In this document: piece after piece, positions 12,374 through 23,579 of the stretch
Numbering within the stretch: the first letter of the stretch is position 1
Layout: each line of letters starts with the position of its first letter
DNA from: Hygrophila difformis
Lineage: Eukaryota; Streptophyta; Magnoliopsida; Lamiales; Acanthaceae
Direction of reading: 5' to 3'
DNA length: 64,000 nucleotides
NCBI GenBank assembly: GCA_030278955.1
Contig: JAOANR010000009.1
Location: 38,712,945-38,776,944 of the forward strand
Notes under the pieces: generated by a model
What the model saw: only the letters and a program-made list of their open reading frames with translations
What the model was told of the DNA's origin: nothing
Databases searched by the model: none
Made by a program: the position numbers and the translations under genes

Positions 12374-14336
12374 GTGGTCGGCTCAAGGTTTTATCAGCAA
12401 AAATCAGAGAGTGGGATGGTTATGAGGCGGGGGGCTTTGGACAAGCGCATTAAGAAAGTGCAAGAGGAAATTCGTGAAATTGAGGGGAACCACCAAGGCG
12501 TCAGTTTTGAGGCAGAAGCGAGAAATGAGTGGTGTAAGAAGAATAGGGATTTGAAACAATTGTTGTTGGCGGAAGAGCGAAGATGGTTCCAAAAGTCTCG
12601 GATACATTGGCTAAAGAGGGCGACCAAAACACTAGATTCTTCCATGCGGTCTCAGGGATGCATAGGAGGAGAAACCACATAGCTGCGATCCAAGTTGGAG
12701 GTGTAAAAGTTGAAGAACCGAGACAGATTAAAAAAGAGGCATATGAATTTTTTAAGGCGATGTTCACCCCACCTAAGGGGGATATCTTCTTGGTCCATGA
12801 AATTGGTTTGACTGCAGTGGGGGATTCGGCAAGGGGCTGGATGGTCAGGCGTTTCGAAGTAGAAGAGGTAAGGGAGGTGATCTGGTGTTGTGATGGCAAT
12901 AGAGCTCCAGGGCCAGACGGTTTTAATCTAAGATTTTTCATAAAATACTGGAACTTAATTAAAGGAGATGTCATGGAGGTTTTTAGGATCCTAGAGGAGA
13001 AAGGGACGTTGCCTGGAAAGATTGGAAGCTCTTTTATTATATTAATTCTGAAGGTCGACAATCCGGTGGAATTTAAAGATTTTAGGCCGATTTCACTTGT
13101 GGGGAGTGTATACAAGATCGTGGCAAAAGTACTGGCAGGTAGATTGAAAGAGGTGTTAGGCGCAGTGGTTGGGTCATCTCAGATGGCCTTCGTAAAAGGA
13201 AGGCAAATTTTGGAGGGAGTGTTGGTGGCGGCTGAGATTATTAACTCTACTCAAAGAGCGGGGAAGAGGGGTTTTGTGATCAAATTGGATTTTGCAAAGG
13301 CATATGATAACGTCTCATGGGAAGCATTGTTCAAGGTACTGGAGGCGATGAATTTTGGGAGACCTGGATAAAATGGATGAGGGCTTGCGTACAATCAGCC
13401 GCATAAGCAATTTTAATTAATGGCTCACCTACTAAGTATTTTACGATGCACAAGGGGTTGCGACAAGGGGATCCTCTGTCCCCCTACCTGTTCGTATTGG
13501 TTGTGGAAGTCCTTAACAGGAAGTTGCTTAAGGCAATGGAGTTGGGACTGTTAAAGGGTCTGGACGCGAAGAGTGGTGGTCCGGTAGTAAAGCATTTGCA
13601 ATACGCCGACGATACCATTCTATTTTGTGAAGGGGACGTTCAACATGTGGTCCTCTTAAAGAGAATTCTCAGGTGCTTCTCTGTGGCCACGGGTTTAAGA
13701 ATCAACTATAGTAAAAGAAGCATGTTTGGAGTGAACTGCCCCCAGGGGACTTTGGAGGAAGCAACGGCGGTTATGGGATGTGGGATAGAGTCGTGGCCGA
13801 TGAAATATATTGGGATCCCGATTGGTGGCAAGATCAACAGGACTGAGATATGGAAACCGGTGTTAGAGAGGGTGGAAAAGAAGTTGGCCGTCTGGAAAGG
13901 TAGGTTGTTGTCACAAGCGGGGAGGCTTTGCCTTATTAAATCAGTGGTTAGTTGCCTCCCAACTTATTTTCTTTCCATTTTTAAAGTCCCTAAATCAGTG
14001 GCGGATCGTCTAGAGAGATTGAAAAGAAATTTCTTTTGGAATGAATGGAATGGGAGAAGGAGATTGCATACAATCAATCGGGAATCCATATGTCTACAGT
14101 CTGTGGAGGGGGGTTTGAATTTTAGGAGTGTCCAGGATTTTAATCATTCTTTGCTACTCAAATGGAAGTGGATGTTTGGGACAGAGGATGCACTTTGGAA
14201 GGAGATCATTGATGCCAAGTATTATGATAAATCAAGCCCACTTATTCCAGAGGCAAGGAGCGGTCGCTCCGTGTGGGGTTATATAACCAGAGAATGGGAG
14301 AGTATGGGAGAGTTGGGGGATGGGAGCAAATTTTAA
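12374..14336 (+). pseudogene. LINE ORF2, reverse transcriptase domain
   Basis: This domain copies LINE RNA at the nicked target. Segment 12374-12682 is a Lys/Glu/Arg-rich linker. Segment 12583-13371 holds RAPGPDGFN (fingers), FKDFRPISLVGSVYKIVAKV and KLDFAKAYDNVSW (catalytic Asp). Segment 13446-14336 holds GLRQGDPLSPYLFVL and QYADDTILF, the YADD active site, then the thumb region with PMKYIGIPIG. A frameshift and stops between 13371 and 13446 separate palm motifs A and B. The catalytic aspartates are all retained. Order and spacing are those of plant L1 RT. Confidence 0.9.
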
Positions 14337-14639
14337 TTCAAGTTAGGAATGGGCGTCGGACGAGTTTTTGGCATGATTGTTGGTTAATGGGAGGAATGAC
14401 GTTAAAAGATGCATTCCCACAAATTTATGCGTTATCTACAAAGAAGGAAGGGAAAATAGTGGAGTATGGGGAATGGTCTGGAGTAGTTTGGAAATGGCAG
14501 ATTGAATTGAGGCGGGAGTTGTTTGATTGGGAGTGGGGTGTGTGGCAAGAGTTCTTGACAGTGCTGGATGAACAACAACTAAATAGATTTATGGAGGATA
14601 GAGTTAGATGGACCGCGGAGAGTAGGGGGCATTTTACAA

Positions 14640-14925
14640 CTCGTTCCTGCTGGAGAAGAAGTGTAGAATACCTGATCTGGAGTGGGGATGGTTTTGGAAG
14701 TGTCTGTGGAGGGTTAAATGTCCGATGAAGGTTAAGTTGTTGGCGTGGAAAGTTGCAAAGGGTGCGATCCAAGTGAGGGCAGAGTTGGCCAAGAAAGGTT
14801 GCTTAAATATTTCAAATGCGCTTTGCCTATGTTGTGAGAAGGAATTGGAGTCCATTGATAATTTATTTTGTAGATGCCCCAGGGTAAATGAATTATGGTA
14901 TGTTAGAGTGAATTGTTCGATGTGA
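14640..14925 (+). pseudogene. LINE ORF2, zf-RVT-like region
   Basis: Segments 14273-14728 and 14725-14925 encode the region between RT and RNase H of plant LINEs. Near its end, WRVKCPMKVKLLAWK bridges a frame change at about 14725, and the following segment has CLCCEKELES and LFCRCP, matching the Cys/His-rich zf-RVT pattern. The role in plant elements is not settled but is assumed to be nucleic-acid binding. The reading frame ends at a stop near 14925 and decayed sequence follows. Confidence 0.65.
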
Positions 14926-15279
14926 AGTGGGCACTTCCTGGGCTGGCCAAGCTACTCATGGCGTGGTGGCTTGGTTTTCAACCTATAAGGGGTCGGCTTG
15001 AGGCGTGGAAACTGACATATGTGGCGATCTAGTGGTCCTTATGGAGGCATAGAAACGCAGCTGTATTTATGGGTGTACCGTTTGATAAAAAAATAGTAGA
15101 GCCGGGATTAAATGGAGAATTGGTTTTTGGTGGCAAGTGGCGATGGGAAGAGTGGATACGAACGTTTCTGAGTTGGACAAAGAACGCCCAGGGTGCTTGC
15201 TGACGTTGAGGGGTCCTGGTAATAAGGTCATTCAGAGTGGTTTAGAGTGGGAACGCCCGGAGGAAGGGTTGTGGAAAGT

Positions 15280-15700
15280 GAAGGGTCGTCGTTTGGTAAT
15301 CCCGGGCCGGCTGGGATTGGGGGCGTTATTCGAGATGACAAGGGTGAATTTATTTTTATTTTATCCGACTTCATTGGGTGAAAAGACTCTTCGGAAGCTG
15401 AGGTCACGACCATTAGCAGAATGTGCGCAGCTTTATTACGTGATCAAGGTTTTCTTTTACCTAGATTAATTTTTGAATGTGACTCTCTTAACGTTGTAGC
15501 TTGGCTGAAAAATTCGAAAAGTTTTCCCTGGAGGTTCAATTATTTATTGGTTCCCATTATGGAGGTACTATGTTGCGGAGGGGAAATTAAAGTTCAACAC
15601 ATATACAGAGAGCGCAACTCCATTGCGGATCTTTAGGCGAAAAGAGGTGTTGCTGACGAAGGTAAAGTCGAAGCGTGGTTTTAGATCATATCTAAATTTT
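15280..15700 (+). pseudogene. LINE ORF2, terminal RNase H domain (RVT_3 type)
   Basis: RNase H removes the RNA strand from the hybrid. Several frames are needed. Around 15290-15380 the sequence keeps a recognisable PGRLGLGALFEMT-like first strand. At 15460-15500 IFECDSLNVVAWL gives the catalytic Asp strand. At 15595-15640 HIYRERNSIADL precedes a stop where the family usually has Ala-Arg or Ala-Lys. The domain follows zf-RVT, as in plant L1 elements with a plant-type RNase H. It is clearly inactive. Confidence 0.7.
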
Positions 15701-15991
15701 GTGGCGGCAGATTATAGATGACTGGGGTGACTGTTTTTTGTCTGTTTAGTGTGTGGACATCAGTCTGTGTTGGCAGCTGTAACTATCAAGGCTGTTGTAA
15801 TTGTGTTTTTGGCTAGGATGGTGTTGCTGATAAGGTTTTGGTTTCGCGTTTTGGAGTGATTGTGCTGTAGTTTTTGGGATGTTTTCAGAGGGTATGCATG
15901 TTGTGTACTAGGAGGTTTTTGACTTGGGAACTTGCTGCTTTTGATTTTGAGCAGTGAGTATAATAAAATCAAATGTTATGCCTAAAAAAAA
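15700..15991 (+). other. LINE 3' UTR and poly(A) tail
   Basis: The sequence after the last coding trace is T- and G-rich and non-coding. It contains AATAAAA at 15962-15968 and ends in an A-run at 15984-15991, directly before the resumed minus-strand pararetroviral RNase H. This marks the 3' end of the LINE precisely. Confidence 0.7.
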
Positions 15992-16365
15992 GTATAATAC
16001 TGACATTCAGCTTGCCATCTGATAATATGAGCTTTTTTAATTTTTTATTCAAGTTTATTTTTTTAGAAAAGCTCTAACATTAGCATTATCAACATTTAAA
16101 ATAAATTTCTTTGCAAGTAAAAATAAACACCATTTTTTAAATGTTTTCCATACTGCAATGAATTCATTTTCGTTAATGTGCCAAAGTTTGGCTTGATTTC
16201 AGTGAACAACCCTCATGTGTATTTACATGGTTCTTGACCCGTAGTTGTTTTTCTCATGAGCACTCATGCCCATCAAAAATCATTGGCGTCTGTATAGACT
16301 ACCAGCTCATCATCATCTTGAGGTATCGCAACTTTTGGCAAGCTATTACAGACTTGCTTTAGTTC
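15992..16365 (-). pseudogene. Pararetroviral RNase H, central segment
   Basis: Reading the minus strand from 16365 down, the translation shows LPKVAIPQDDDELVVYTDA, where the Asp of the YTDA motif begins the RNase H active site. Degenerate RNase H strands follow across several frames to the LINE junction at 15992. It continues the connection region found at 19474-19704 beyond solo LTR B, whose target duplication (GCGAA) flanks the cut. Stops and frame changes show decay. The enzyme would have degraded the RNA strand during viral reverse transcription. Confidence 0.7.
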
Positions 16366-16370
16366 GCGAA

Positions 16371-19300
16371 TGTAACACCCCGGATTTGATAACCCAGGCC
16401 GGGATGTCACCGCCACACCTCCCTAGCAAGACACGGTTTTCCGAGCTTGCTAAAGAGATGCAAGGCTATGGTTTTTCAGAATTTAAATCATTCAAACAGC
16501 CCATTTACATATAATTTAAAAATAATAATATCAAAGTTGCAGCGGAATGTAATATTTACACATATATAATTGTAATGCAGCGGAAATTTAAGTATAGGGC
16601 CGACATGGCCAAAACACGGGTTAAACAGACCCGTTCATGCAAGTCGTAACTAAATGTAGGAATTTAAAATAGAGTTTTTCCCCAAATGTTCACATGTATG
16701 CATGTGATGATGCATAATCCTCATACTCTGAAAGAAAAAAAAAAGAAAAATGGTTTGGGTCAGCAAAACGTGCTGAGTAAGTTAACACCTAGCATGATCT
16801 AGGGGTTTCAAAGCCTTTAATTAAATTTAATAAAAACATTTGCATACGAGACATGATTTAAATTTTAAATTCATCTACTAATAATAATTTAATTACATAA
16901 TTTAAAAGACAAGGATTTCCACACGTTCATAATTTAACACACATGATTTAAATAATTAAATTTTTCTCCTAAGCATGCACACAAAAATATTCCATTTACA
17001 AATTTTACCAATTTAAAGGAAATAATACTTAAATTGTGTACTTGACATGCCTTTAATCCACACTAACCATTTAGTCATGATATGAAATTTAAAGACATAA
17101 TTTAAATGCATAATTTAAAGACATGCAAAAATAAATAAATACTTAAAAATATTAAATCTTTTATTTCCCCGTTACGTAACCATTTCTCAATGTTTTGTAT
17201 AGCCGGTAATCCGGCGGCCGCAGCCGTTTCGTAGGTGTATAGCCGGTGATCCGGCGGCCGCAGCCGTTTCGTAAGTATCTCGTATAGCCGGTGATCCGGC
17301 GGCCAGCAGCCGTTTCGTAAGTATCTCGTATAGCCGGTGATCCGGCGGCCAGCAGCCGTATCTGCCATACCCAGTAACACTCCGGAGCCTTGGAAAATCC
17401 TTACGGACAAACCCGAGAGAGTAGGCAATGTATCTCCCGCCGATTGGCGTAATATCTCATCTAATTTCTCTCGTCCATTATAGGCCCGAAGAGAAAGGCT
17501 AGAGGGGCACCCTGCAGAGCACTCACCCTCCACCAAGTATCTCATGTATCGTTTAGATTTAACGTATCGGGGTTTTTCAAAAGTATAGATGTATCGTATT
17601 TCAAATCTTTGATCGTTCGTTTCGACATTTCAAAATCATTCGATTCAAAAGTATCTTGGCGTCACAGTTTGCGCCTTTTCAATTTAAAAATTCGATTTAA
17701 GTCCGAAAAATCTGAAACCTTCACAGTTTATGCAAAACACCCTAACGAACAACTTTCATGTTTTAACTTTTTCGAAACAAGTTGAGGAAACATGTCAAAA
17801 ATCGATTTTACTATGCAATCAGAAATCTGTCCGAACTCAGGTTTGACACAGTTCAAAATTTCGACTTTTTAACATATCAAATGGACTCCAAAAATTCTGA
17901 AATTTTATATGCACATACTAGACATGATTATCTACAATTTTTATTTAGATTGCAAAGCTCAAATCGGAATAGAAAATATAGAAACAAATTCACTAAATTC
18001 GAACATGTTCATAGGCAGATTTCAACACGTTTTGTCAAAACAGTTTCTTTTCGATGCGATTTAAAATAGCAAACGTTAACGAAAATGTCTGAAATTTTTT
18101 ACACAACCTAGATTTATGTGTTAGGATTAAAAGTCTAGTTTTGAGTTTTTGGGTTTGAACTCTCGAAATAGGGGTTTTGGTCCAATTTCAAATCTGTCAC
18201 AGTTTCACGTTCGACTCTCAAGGCAGGTTCTTTCTCGGCCGTTTTCAGATATCAAACCTCAATGAAAAATTATGAAAATTTTACACGAACTAGATCTATG
18301 TCTTAGGAGAGTTTTTCATGTTTTGAGTTTTTCCGTTTGATCAGTTTTAAGGGTTCGAAAAATTCGCACACAATCGCTGCGCCGGGGGTTTTTCGTGTTG
18401 ACAGATTTTAGAGTTACTAAATCTCTATGTTTGGTTACATTTTACGTCATCCAAAACCAAGTAAGCATTAACTTACAGTGGGGATGATGTCTAGGACATT
18501 TTCGGATCGATCGCGGCGCCCACGCTTGCTACGAACACGTCCCGATTACTCCGTCTCCTTTCCGTTGGCCCCGAAACGAAGTCGAAAGTAAAAATCTAGG
18601 GTTAGATCGGATTTTTGGACTCGTAAACTTAAACGAAAACCTATGGACAACTTACCACAATCTGGAACACTAGAGATGTTGCTCTCCACGCCTTCTTCGT
18701 CGATTTTCGTCGCCGGAAAGTGATCGGAAAGTCGTCGGATCGGTTTTGGATGAACAAGGGAGAAGCTTTGAGAGTTTTGGGAGGACTTGGGGGCTGCCAC
18801 TTCGAAAATTAGGGTTAGTTATGAGTGTCCAATCCCCTCAACCCGTCCATATAACTTTCCCTTTGCTTAGGATTGAGTTTCCAAAGTCGGGGAGTCGAAA
18901 TATGGCAAGAAATCGCCCGAAATCACATTGATGCTGCTGCCTGTTTGGTGGCGCGGGGTTGGCGCGGGGTTTAGCCAAAAACCGCCCGGAGGGCGCGCCG
19001 CCTGGTCTGGGCCGTGCGTCCGGGCTGGGCCGTGCGATCCCGTCGGGCCTTTTCTCCTCTCTTTCGGACTTCTGTCCTCCTACGTTTTTGGGCTCGATTT
19101 TTCGGGTCATTCTCGGATCATAAATTCTTATCTTAAACTTATCTCGACTCAAATGAATTTCATGTTTGAAATCTTAAGTCCGTCGGTCTCGGGTTCGTCG
19201 GCTTCCAATTCGTCGTCTTTTGACTCCCGTGCAATAACTTGTGTAATTAAATTTCTTCCGACTTCACGGGTTCTTGGAATTAGAATTATTTTCCTTCTTG

Positions 19301-19512
19301 AATTTAATTCCAATTATTTTGACTCAATTAATGGAATGTCTTCGGGCTTCCTTTCCCTCTTTTATTCCAATTTGAATTTTGAATCTGTCGGCGTTTCATT
19401 TCCGAGCAATAATTTATTGTGATAAATTATTTTCTTCTTCTCGGAGATATTTCGACATTGATCGGAATAAATTTTATTCCTTTGGACGTTGATAAAAATC
19501 TGGGGTATTACA
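16371..19512 (-). mobile_element. Solo LTR B (Gypsy type), 3142 bp, TSD GCGAA
   Basis: The termini are TGTAACACCCC and GGGGTATTACA on the plus strand (minus orientation), flanked by perfect 5-bp duplications GCGAA at 16366-16370 and 19513-19517. The viral pol reading continues on both sides. The family hairpin CAGCAAAACGTGCTG lies at 16761-16775 beside GAGTAAGTTAAC. A GC-rich hairpin array lies at 17201-17359. The U3 start (the right 340 bp, minus strand) is closely similar to a module lying inside the giant LTRs at 37088-37370 and 42982-43264. Open stretches such as 18928-19422 are not genes. Confidence 0.95.
17201..17359. repeat. GC-rich tandem hairpin array in LTR B
   Basis: Four units of 40-46 bp begin at 17201, 17241, 17286 and 17332. 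Each contains GCCGG-TGAT-CCGGC (one has TAAT as loop) followed by GGCCGCAGCCG or GGCCAGCAGCCG. The stem is constant and the tetraloop varies. The motif GCGGCCGCCGG is shared with the arrays of LTR C and of the giant LTRs. Confidence 0.75.
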
Positions 19513-20700
19513 GCGAATTCTCTTTGTATGGATATTTTCCCATTTCCATCTAGAGGTTTCAGTCTCTTTCAGGAGTGGTCTAAAATCCTTTCTATATTTT
19601 GCAAGGTCTTTTATAAACATACCACTAAAATTTACCACTCCCAAGAAACTTTGAAGTTGTTTCTTGTCCTTTAATATCAGGAAAATTGCGGATTTTCTCC
19701 ACAATGTGTTCCTGTAACTCTATCCCTGCTTCAGCAATTTGAACTCCTAAGAATTCAATTTTGTTAGCAGCGATGGTAGACTTTTTCTCAGAGAGAACAA
19801 GACCTTCCCTGTGACATGCATCTGAAAATATTTCAAGATGTTTGATATGCTCTTTAATATTTCGAGATACAATCAGAATGTCATCTATGTAGAGGAACTT
19901 CTCTCTAAATAATCCTAAAATAGATTATCCATCTTTCATTGGAATATCTGAGGGGCATTAGAAAGCCCCATTGGCATAAAATTCCAAATATATTGCCCTT
20001 GTGGGGTGGAGAATGTTGTGAATTTCTTCGACTCACTCTCCATCTTAATTTGATAGAAACCAGATTTGCAATCAAATTTAAAAAACACTTTAGCACCTTT
20101 GATGCAATCAATTAAGTGTTCTCCACTCGGAATGTAATAACCATCAAATTTTATTATTGTATTAATACCTTGATAATTTATTACCAACCTGGGTTTACCT
20201 CTTTTTATTTTACCATGGGTTCTTACCAAGAATCCAAGGTTACTATAAGCTGAGACTTCAGGCTCGATGAGTTTAAGATCGATATGCTCATTGATAATTT
20301 GCTGCATATCTTTCTTATCCTGCATATTCATTAAGATGGGTTTGTATTGAACATACTCATATTTATATTGTTCTTTTACTTGTAGAGTAGCTTCGATCTT
20401 ATTTTTATCCCACCATGCCAGAGGATCTTCGTTAAAGTTTCTCTGGATGAGCCTTTTGACATTTTTTAGGGACAATTTAGTTTCCCCATCAATGTCTAAT
20501 GAAATTAATTTTAGTGACTTCATTTCCTGCATTACTTCTTTAAGGTTTTATAATTTCCTCAATAGACGCTTCATGAAATCCTTGTTGTCTAAATGACAAC
20601 AAAGCCTTACCAAACTTTCTTTTATGTTGCATTTTTGGATGGGTTAGTTTGGCATCATTATCACCACGTTATGCGCCGTTTTCATCAATTTTAAGTCAAA
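19474..20700 (-). pseudogene. Pararetroviral reverse transcriptase and connection region
   Basis: The reverse transcriptase would copy the pregenomic RNA. The main open segment is 19936-20532 (198 codons), with KPRLVINY, IPSGEHLI, FDCKSGFYQIKM and FSTPQGQYIWNFMPMGLSNA in the right order. The active-site block FLYIDDILIVSRN is readable in another frame at about 19862-19900, and the connection region LQSFLGVVNFSGMFIKDLAKYR at 19580-19680. Solo LTR B ends at 19512, so the segment 19474-19512 belongs to the LTR, not to the virus. The preceding 20533-20700 stretch reads as the upstream part of the polyprotein. At least three frame breaks are seen. Motif style separates it from Gypsy RT. Confidence 0.85.
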
Positions 20701-20899
20701 ATCTTCTCAATCAACATGGTGCATGATATCAACAATATTATCAGCGTAGTATATCATTAAATGAGTATTGTTAGCATATTACTAATTTGTATAGCAACAT
20801 AGAGGCGAAAATTTGGAATATCTTCATTTTCACCATCTTATAAACTTGATGTGGTTTTCTCAAAAACTTGCAAATATCTCCGAAATTTTTCCCGAAATT

Positions 20900-21400
20900 T
20901 TAAATATGTTCAAAATTTTCATAAATTTATATGTCCAATATAGACACCGATACTGATATTTAAAACCTTGGTATTAAGGCAAATGCTGCTAATTTTAAGG
21001 CCTATTCCATCAAACGACCCTTGTGTGTCGTTTTTTTTTTTCGATATCAGCTTTACGATGTCGATTTTGAACACAACCTCGATTTCCCTTGGCAACATGT
21101 AGTGCTTGAAACGCATATAATAGAGGATAACATATCTTTCCGACGATGGAATAATTAAGCTCGGGGCTGCTAATGTCATACTTAAATAGTAAACAAGTCG
21201 TTCTTCTCCATCCTCTCAATCATGGGTGAGTAAGCAACCGATGATATGACTTGAAGATGCTACGCAAAGCTTAAGTTTCTTATCTTTCCTTGAAGGGACC
21301 AATATTGGTGGGTTAAACGAAGCCACCAGAGAAGCTTAATGATAGGTTGTATTTCATCATGCGCTTGTTGTTGTGGTTCTCCCATTGCAATTGAACAGCT
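20900..21400 (-). pseudogene. Ty3/Gypsy RNase H relic
   Basis: On the minus strand, two overlapping frames (21010-21219 and 20919-21179) give pieces of a retrotransposon RNase H: KLKLCVASSSHIIGCLLTH (about 21225-21285), SSPELNYSIVGKICYPLLYA, and YMLPREIEVVFKIDIVKLI. The order matches the RNase H of Gypsy elements in which the domain is followed by RHYLLP-like sequence. No LTR, PBS or flanking integrase was recognised, so this is an orphan fragment of an older element. Frameshifts and stops make it inactive. Confidence 0.6.
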
Positions 21401-22600
21401 AATTTATCCTAGTCTAAGGCTAGCAAAATTTAATGCATCATGTATCCTAAAATAAGAAAATTGCAAACACCTCATATGCGTCCCACGCCCACATAGCACG
21501 ACGAACGGAAAACTTTAAACAAGAAAACATACCGGATTCTACGAATAATGAATTTATTGATGAGAATTGAAGCAGATCAATGTTGAATCCGGACTCATAT
21601 CCATTGATTTTGATATATCCGAACTCATCTTAATCTACAAAGGAAAAGAAAAATCAAACTAAGAAGATTTGGGAGAGGCTACCTAGGGTTATGGATTCAA
21701 AAAAGGGAAAACATTTAATCTATTACATGAAAACAAAAATACAATATGAGATTAAACGACTACATTGCAAAAATTGAAACCTATCTACCCTAGCTAGACT
21801 TGGCAAGAACGACCTCTTTCCCCGTCTTCAATCCGTCAGCGTTTTGGCACTTTTCGGGATATATAGGAATGTATTTTTGCTTTGCTGTCATGGGGTATTC
21901 AAAGGAGTAAGGTTGGATCTGGTCAAAAATATGTTCTAAGAGTCCTAAATCTGCATTCGAACTGCTCAGATTTGCAAAAAATTCAAAAAATATATAAATC
22001 TGGCTATTGGATTCATTTGGCGCATATGGGGTTCGACTGGCACCTCTGGTTGGATCTCTCTCTTTCTGGCTTGCTCCGATTCGTACACATTGGGTTCATG
22101 TGGCAGTGAGTCGGATCTCCCTCTCTCGGATCTGCCTTGGCTGAATTTAGCTTGAGTGGTTGCTATGGATCTATTGAACACTATCTTGAAAAATAAGAAA
22201 AAAGGTGGGTGAGAAAGATGATGGATAATGGAAAATGGAGGATAATGAAATCAATACTAACACAAGGAAACTACAAGAAGGGTGAACATGCCTATGTATG
22301 CATCCTCATCTTCCCACAATAACCAAGCAGTGATTCATAAACCACAACGGCAGATTTTAAGTCCAAATGTGGAGTTTGCCCAAAACCGAGCAATGGTGTA
22401 TTAGATGATCTTTTGGATAACTTTGCAAAGAGACAAATAATAATATTCAACAAAAGATGATTAACAAGTGTTTGGGAGGTCATATTTATAGACCTCAATA
22501 CAAAAGGTAATACGAGAATAAGAAAAATATACAAAAAGGTGAGCAAAAGCGTAAGTTGGCATCCCAAAAGGTTTGTGCATCCATACCCATAAAGTTTGCA
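21401..22600. other. Stretch without recognisable gene
   Basis: I see no conserved protein, LTR terminus or structured repeat here. Short open frames (for example 21882-22109 and 22292-22567 minus) lack any familiar motif and have AT-biased composition. The stretch leads into the 51-bp minisatellite. Confidence 0.4.
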
Positions 22601-22855
22601 TCGTGATCCTAGGATTTGGACTGTGAAAGAGTCGCAATCCTCGGCTTTGCATCGTGACCCTAGGATACGGACTGAGAGATAGACGCAATCATCCTCTTTG
22701 TGTCGTGACCCTAGGATTCAGACTGAGAGAGAGTCGCAATCATCCTCTTTGTGTCGTGACCCTAGGATTCGGACTGAGAGAGAGTCGCAATCCTTAGCTC
22801 TGTGTCGTGACCCTAGCTTTCGGACTGTGAGTGCGTTGCTATCCTTATGTCAGGA
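22601..22855. repeat. 51-bp minisatellite, five units
   Basis: Units start at TCGTG at 22601, 22652, 22703, 22754 and 22805, exactly 51 bp apart. Each contains CCTAGGATTCGGACTGAGAG or a variant, followed by AGTCGCAATC. Because 51 is a multiple of three, the plus frame 22698-22910 stays open as a 17-residue repeat beginning CRDPRI. The last unit is the most diverged. No surrounding gene is evident. Confidence 0.9.
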
Positions 22856-22919
22856 CACAACTTCCAAAAGTGTAGATTTTGGGTCCTACCATTCGTGTTC
22901 TAATTTATGACATGTCTGC

Positions 22920-23470
22920 TTTAATTGCAAAATACTAACAGTTAATAAAATACTAAAATTATCCAATGTCCTGACGGCTGTCTCCGGTGGGATTCCGGCC
23001 AATTTTCTAGCTACCGCTTCCTTGATCAGTTGTCGCTTACTGGATCCATGTGCCTGGGATCTTTTTCCATCCGGATCAGCTTACCGGATCCATGTGCCTG
23101 GGTTTGGGATCTTTTTCCATCTGGATCAGCAATTTGAGGCCCATTCTTCTAGCTTGGGCTTTCTGAAGCTCTTCATCGAACTTTCCGTTTATCAACTCGG
23201 CAACCCTGGCTGTGAATTTCTTTCCATGTTTCCGCGAATAATGTCCGATTGGAAAAGTCAGCGTTACCGATCCGACTACCATGCCAGTGGTGCAACTAAT
23301 GATTCGGATCCCTGTCAGTCGGAGTTGGTCTTCTTCAGTTTATTAATGGCATTTGATGCGACAGGGGCTGAGTGGTGACATGGATCTGGTGCCTCAGTCG
23401 TATCCCCCTTCAGACTGAATCTGAAATCCAAAAGGCCTCTTTGAGGTGCGACTAGCCAGTCGCACTTAGC
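22920..23470 (-). other. Coding-like relic with internal duplication, unknown
   Basis: The minus frame 23076-23282 (68 codons) has a protein-like composition: FPIGHYSRKHGKKFTARVA, then ELINGKFDEELQKAQ and LLIQMEKDPKPRHMDP. I do not recognise the family with certainty; a transposon or pararetroviral polyprotein fragment is possible. The segment coding the end of this frame is tandemly duplicated on the plus strand (23037-23080 and 23081-23130, both containing GGATCCATGTGCCTGGG and ATCTTTTTCCATC). No start, promoter or continuation is clear. Confidence 0.35.
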
Positions 23471-23579
23471 TCCTCTGTGATGAACACTTAGCCATTTTTT
23501 TTTTGAGATTCTTCATGCTATTTCAATCAAATAGTGTTATTTGTACAATTTCATGTCCTGATAATTTTCATGAAAAATA

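Larger units (their letters stand above)
6786..15991 (+). mobile_element. L1-type LINE, degenerate, interrupted by solo LTR A
   Basis: A plus-strand non-LTR retrotransposon of about 6.6 kb net length. It has ORF1 with an RRM-like fold, ORF2 with APE endonuclease, reverse transcriptase, a zf-RVT-like Cys/His region and a terminal RNase H, then a poly(A) tail at 15984-15991 preceded by AATAAAA at 15962-15968. The terminal RNase H places it among plant L1 elements that acquired this domain. It sits inside the pararetroviral RNase H (viral sequence resumes at 15992). I could not find a convincing target duplication, and the 5' end is approximate. Frameshifts throughout ORF2 show that it is inactive. 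Confidence 0.88.
4900..20740 (-). mobile_element. Endogenous pararetrovirus (Caulimoviridae) relic, broken by nested insertions
   Basis: Minus-strand pol segments at 19474-20532 (RT and connection), 15992-16365 (RNase H, first part) and about 6590-6785 (end of RNase H) are in the correct order. They are followed by a second ORF region (5695-6590) and a promoter/poly(A) module (4954-5175). The RT resembles plant pararetroviruses, not Gypsy or Copia: a zinc-free pol block with KPRLVINY, FDCKSGFYQIKM and FSTPQGQY motifs. A LINE (about 6786-15991) and solo LTR B (16371-19512) interrupt it. Movement-protein and coat-protein regions are not recognised upstream of about 20740. Numerous frameshifts and stops make it a fossil. 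The genus cannot be set by eye. Confidence 0.82.

Noticed and set aside
15992..16010. Target-site duplication of the LINE
   Set aside because: GTATAATACTGAC after the poly(A) has no convincing match next to the estimated 5' end near 6785.
19474..19512. Viral connection region reaching to 19474
   Set aside because: The bases up to 19512 belong to solo LTR B (GGGGTATTACA end, then GCGAA duplication). The open frame crosses the junction only by chance.
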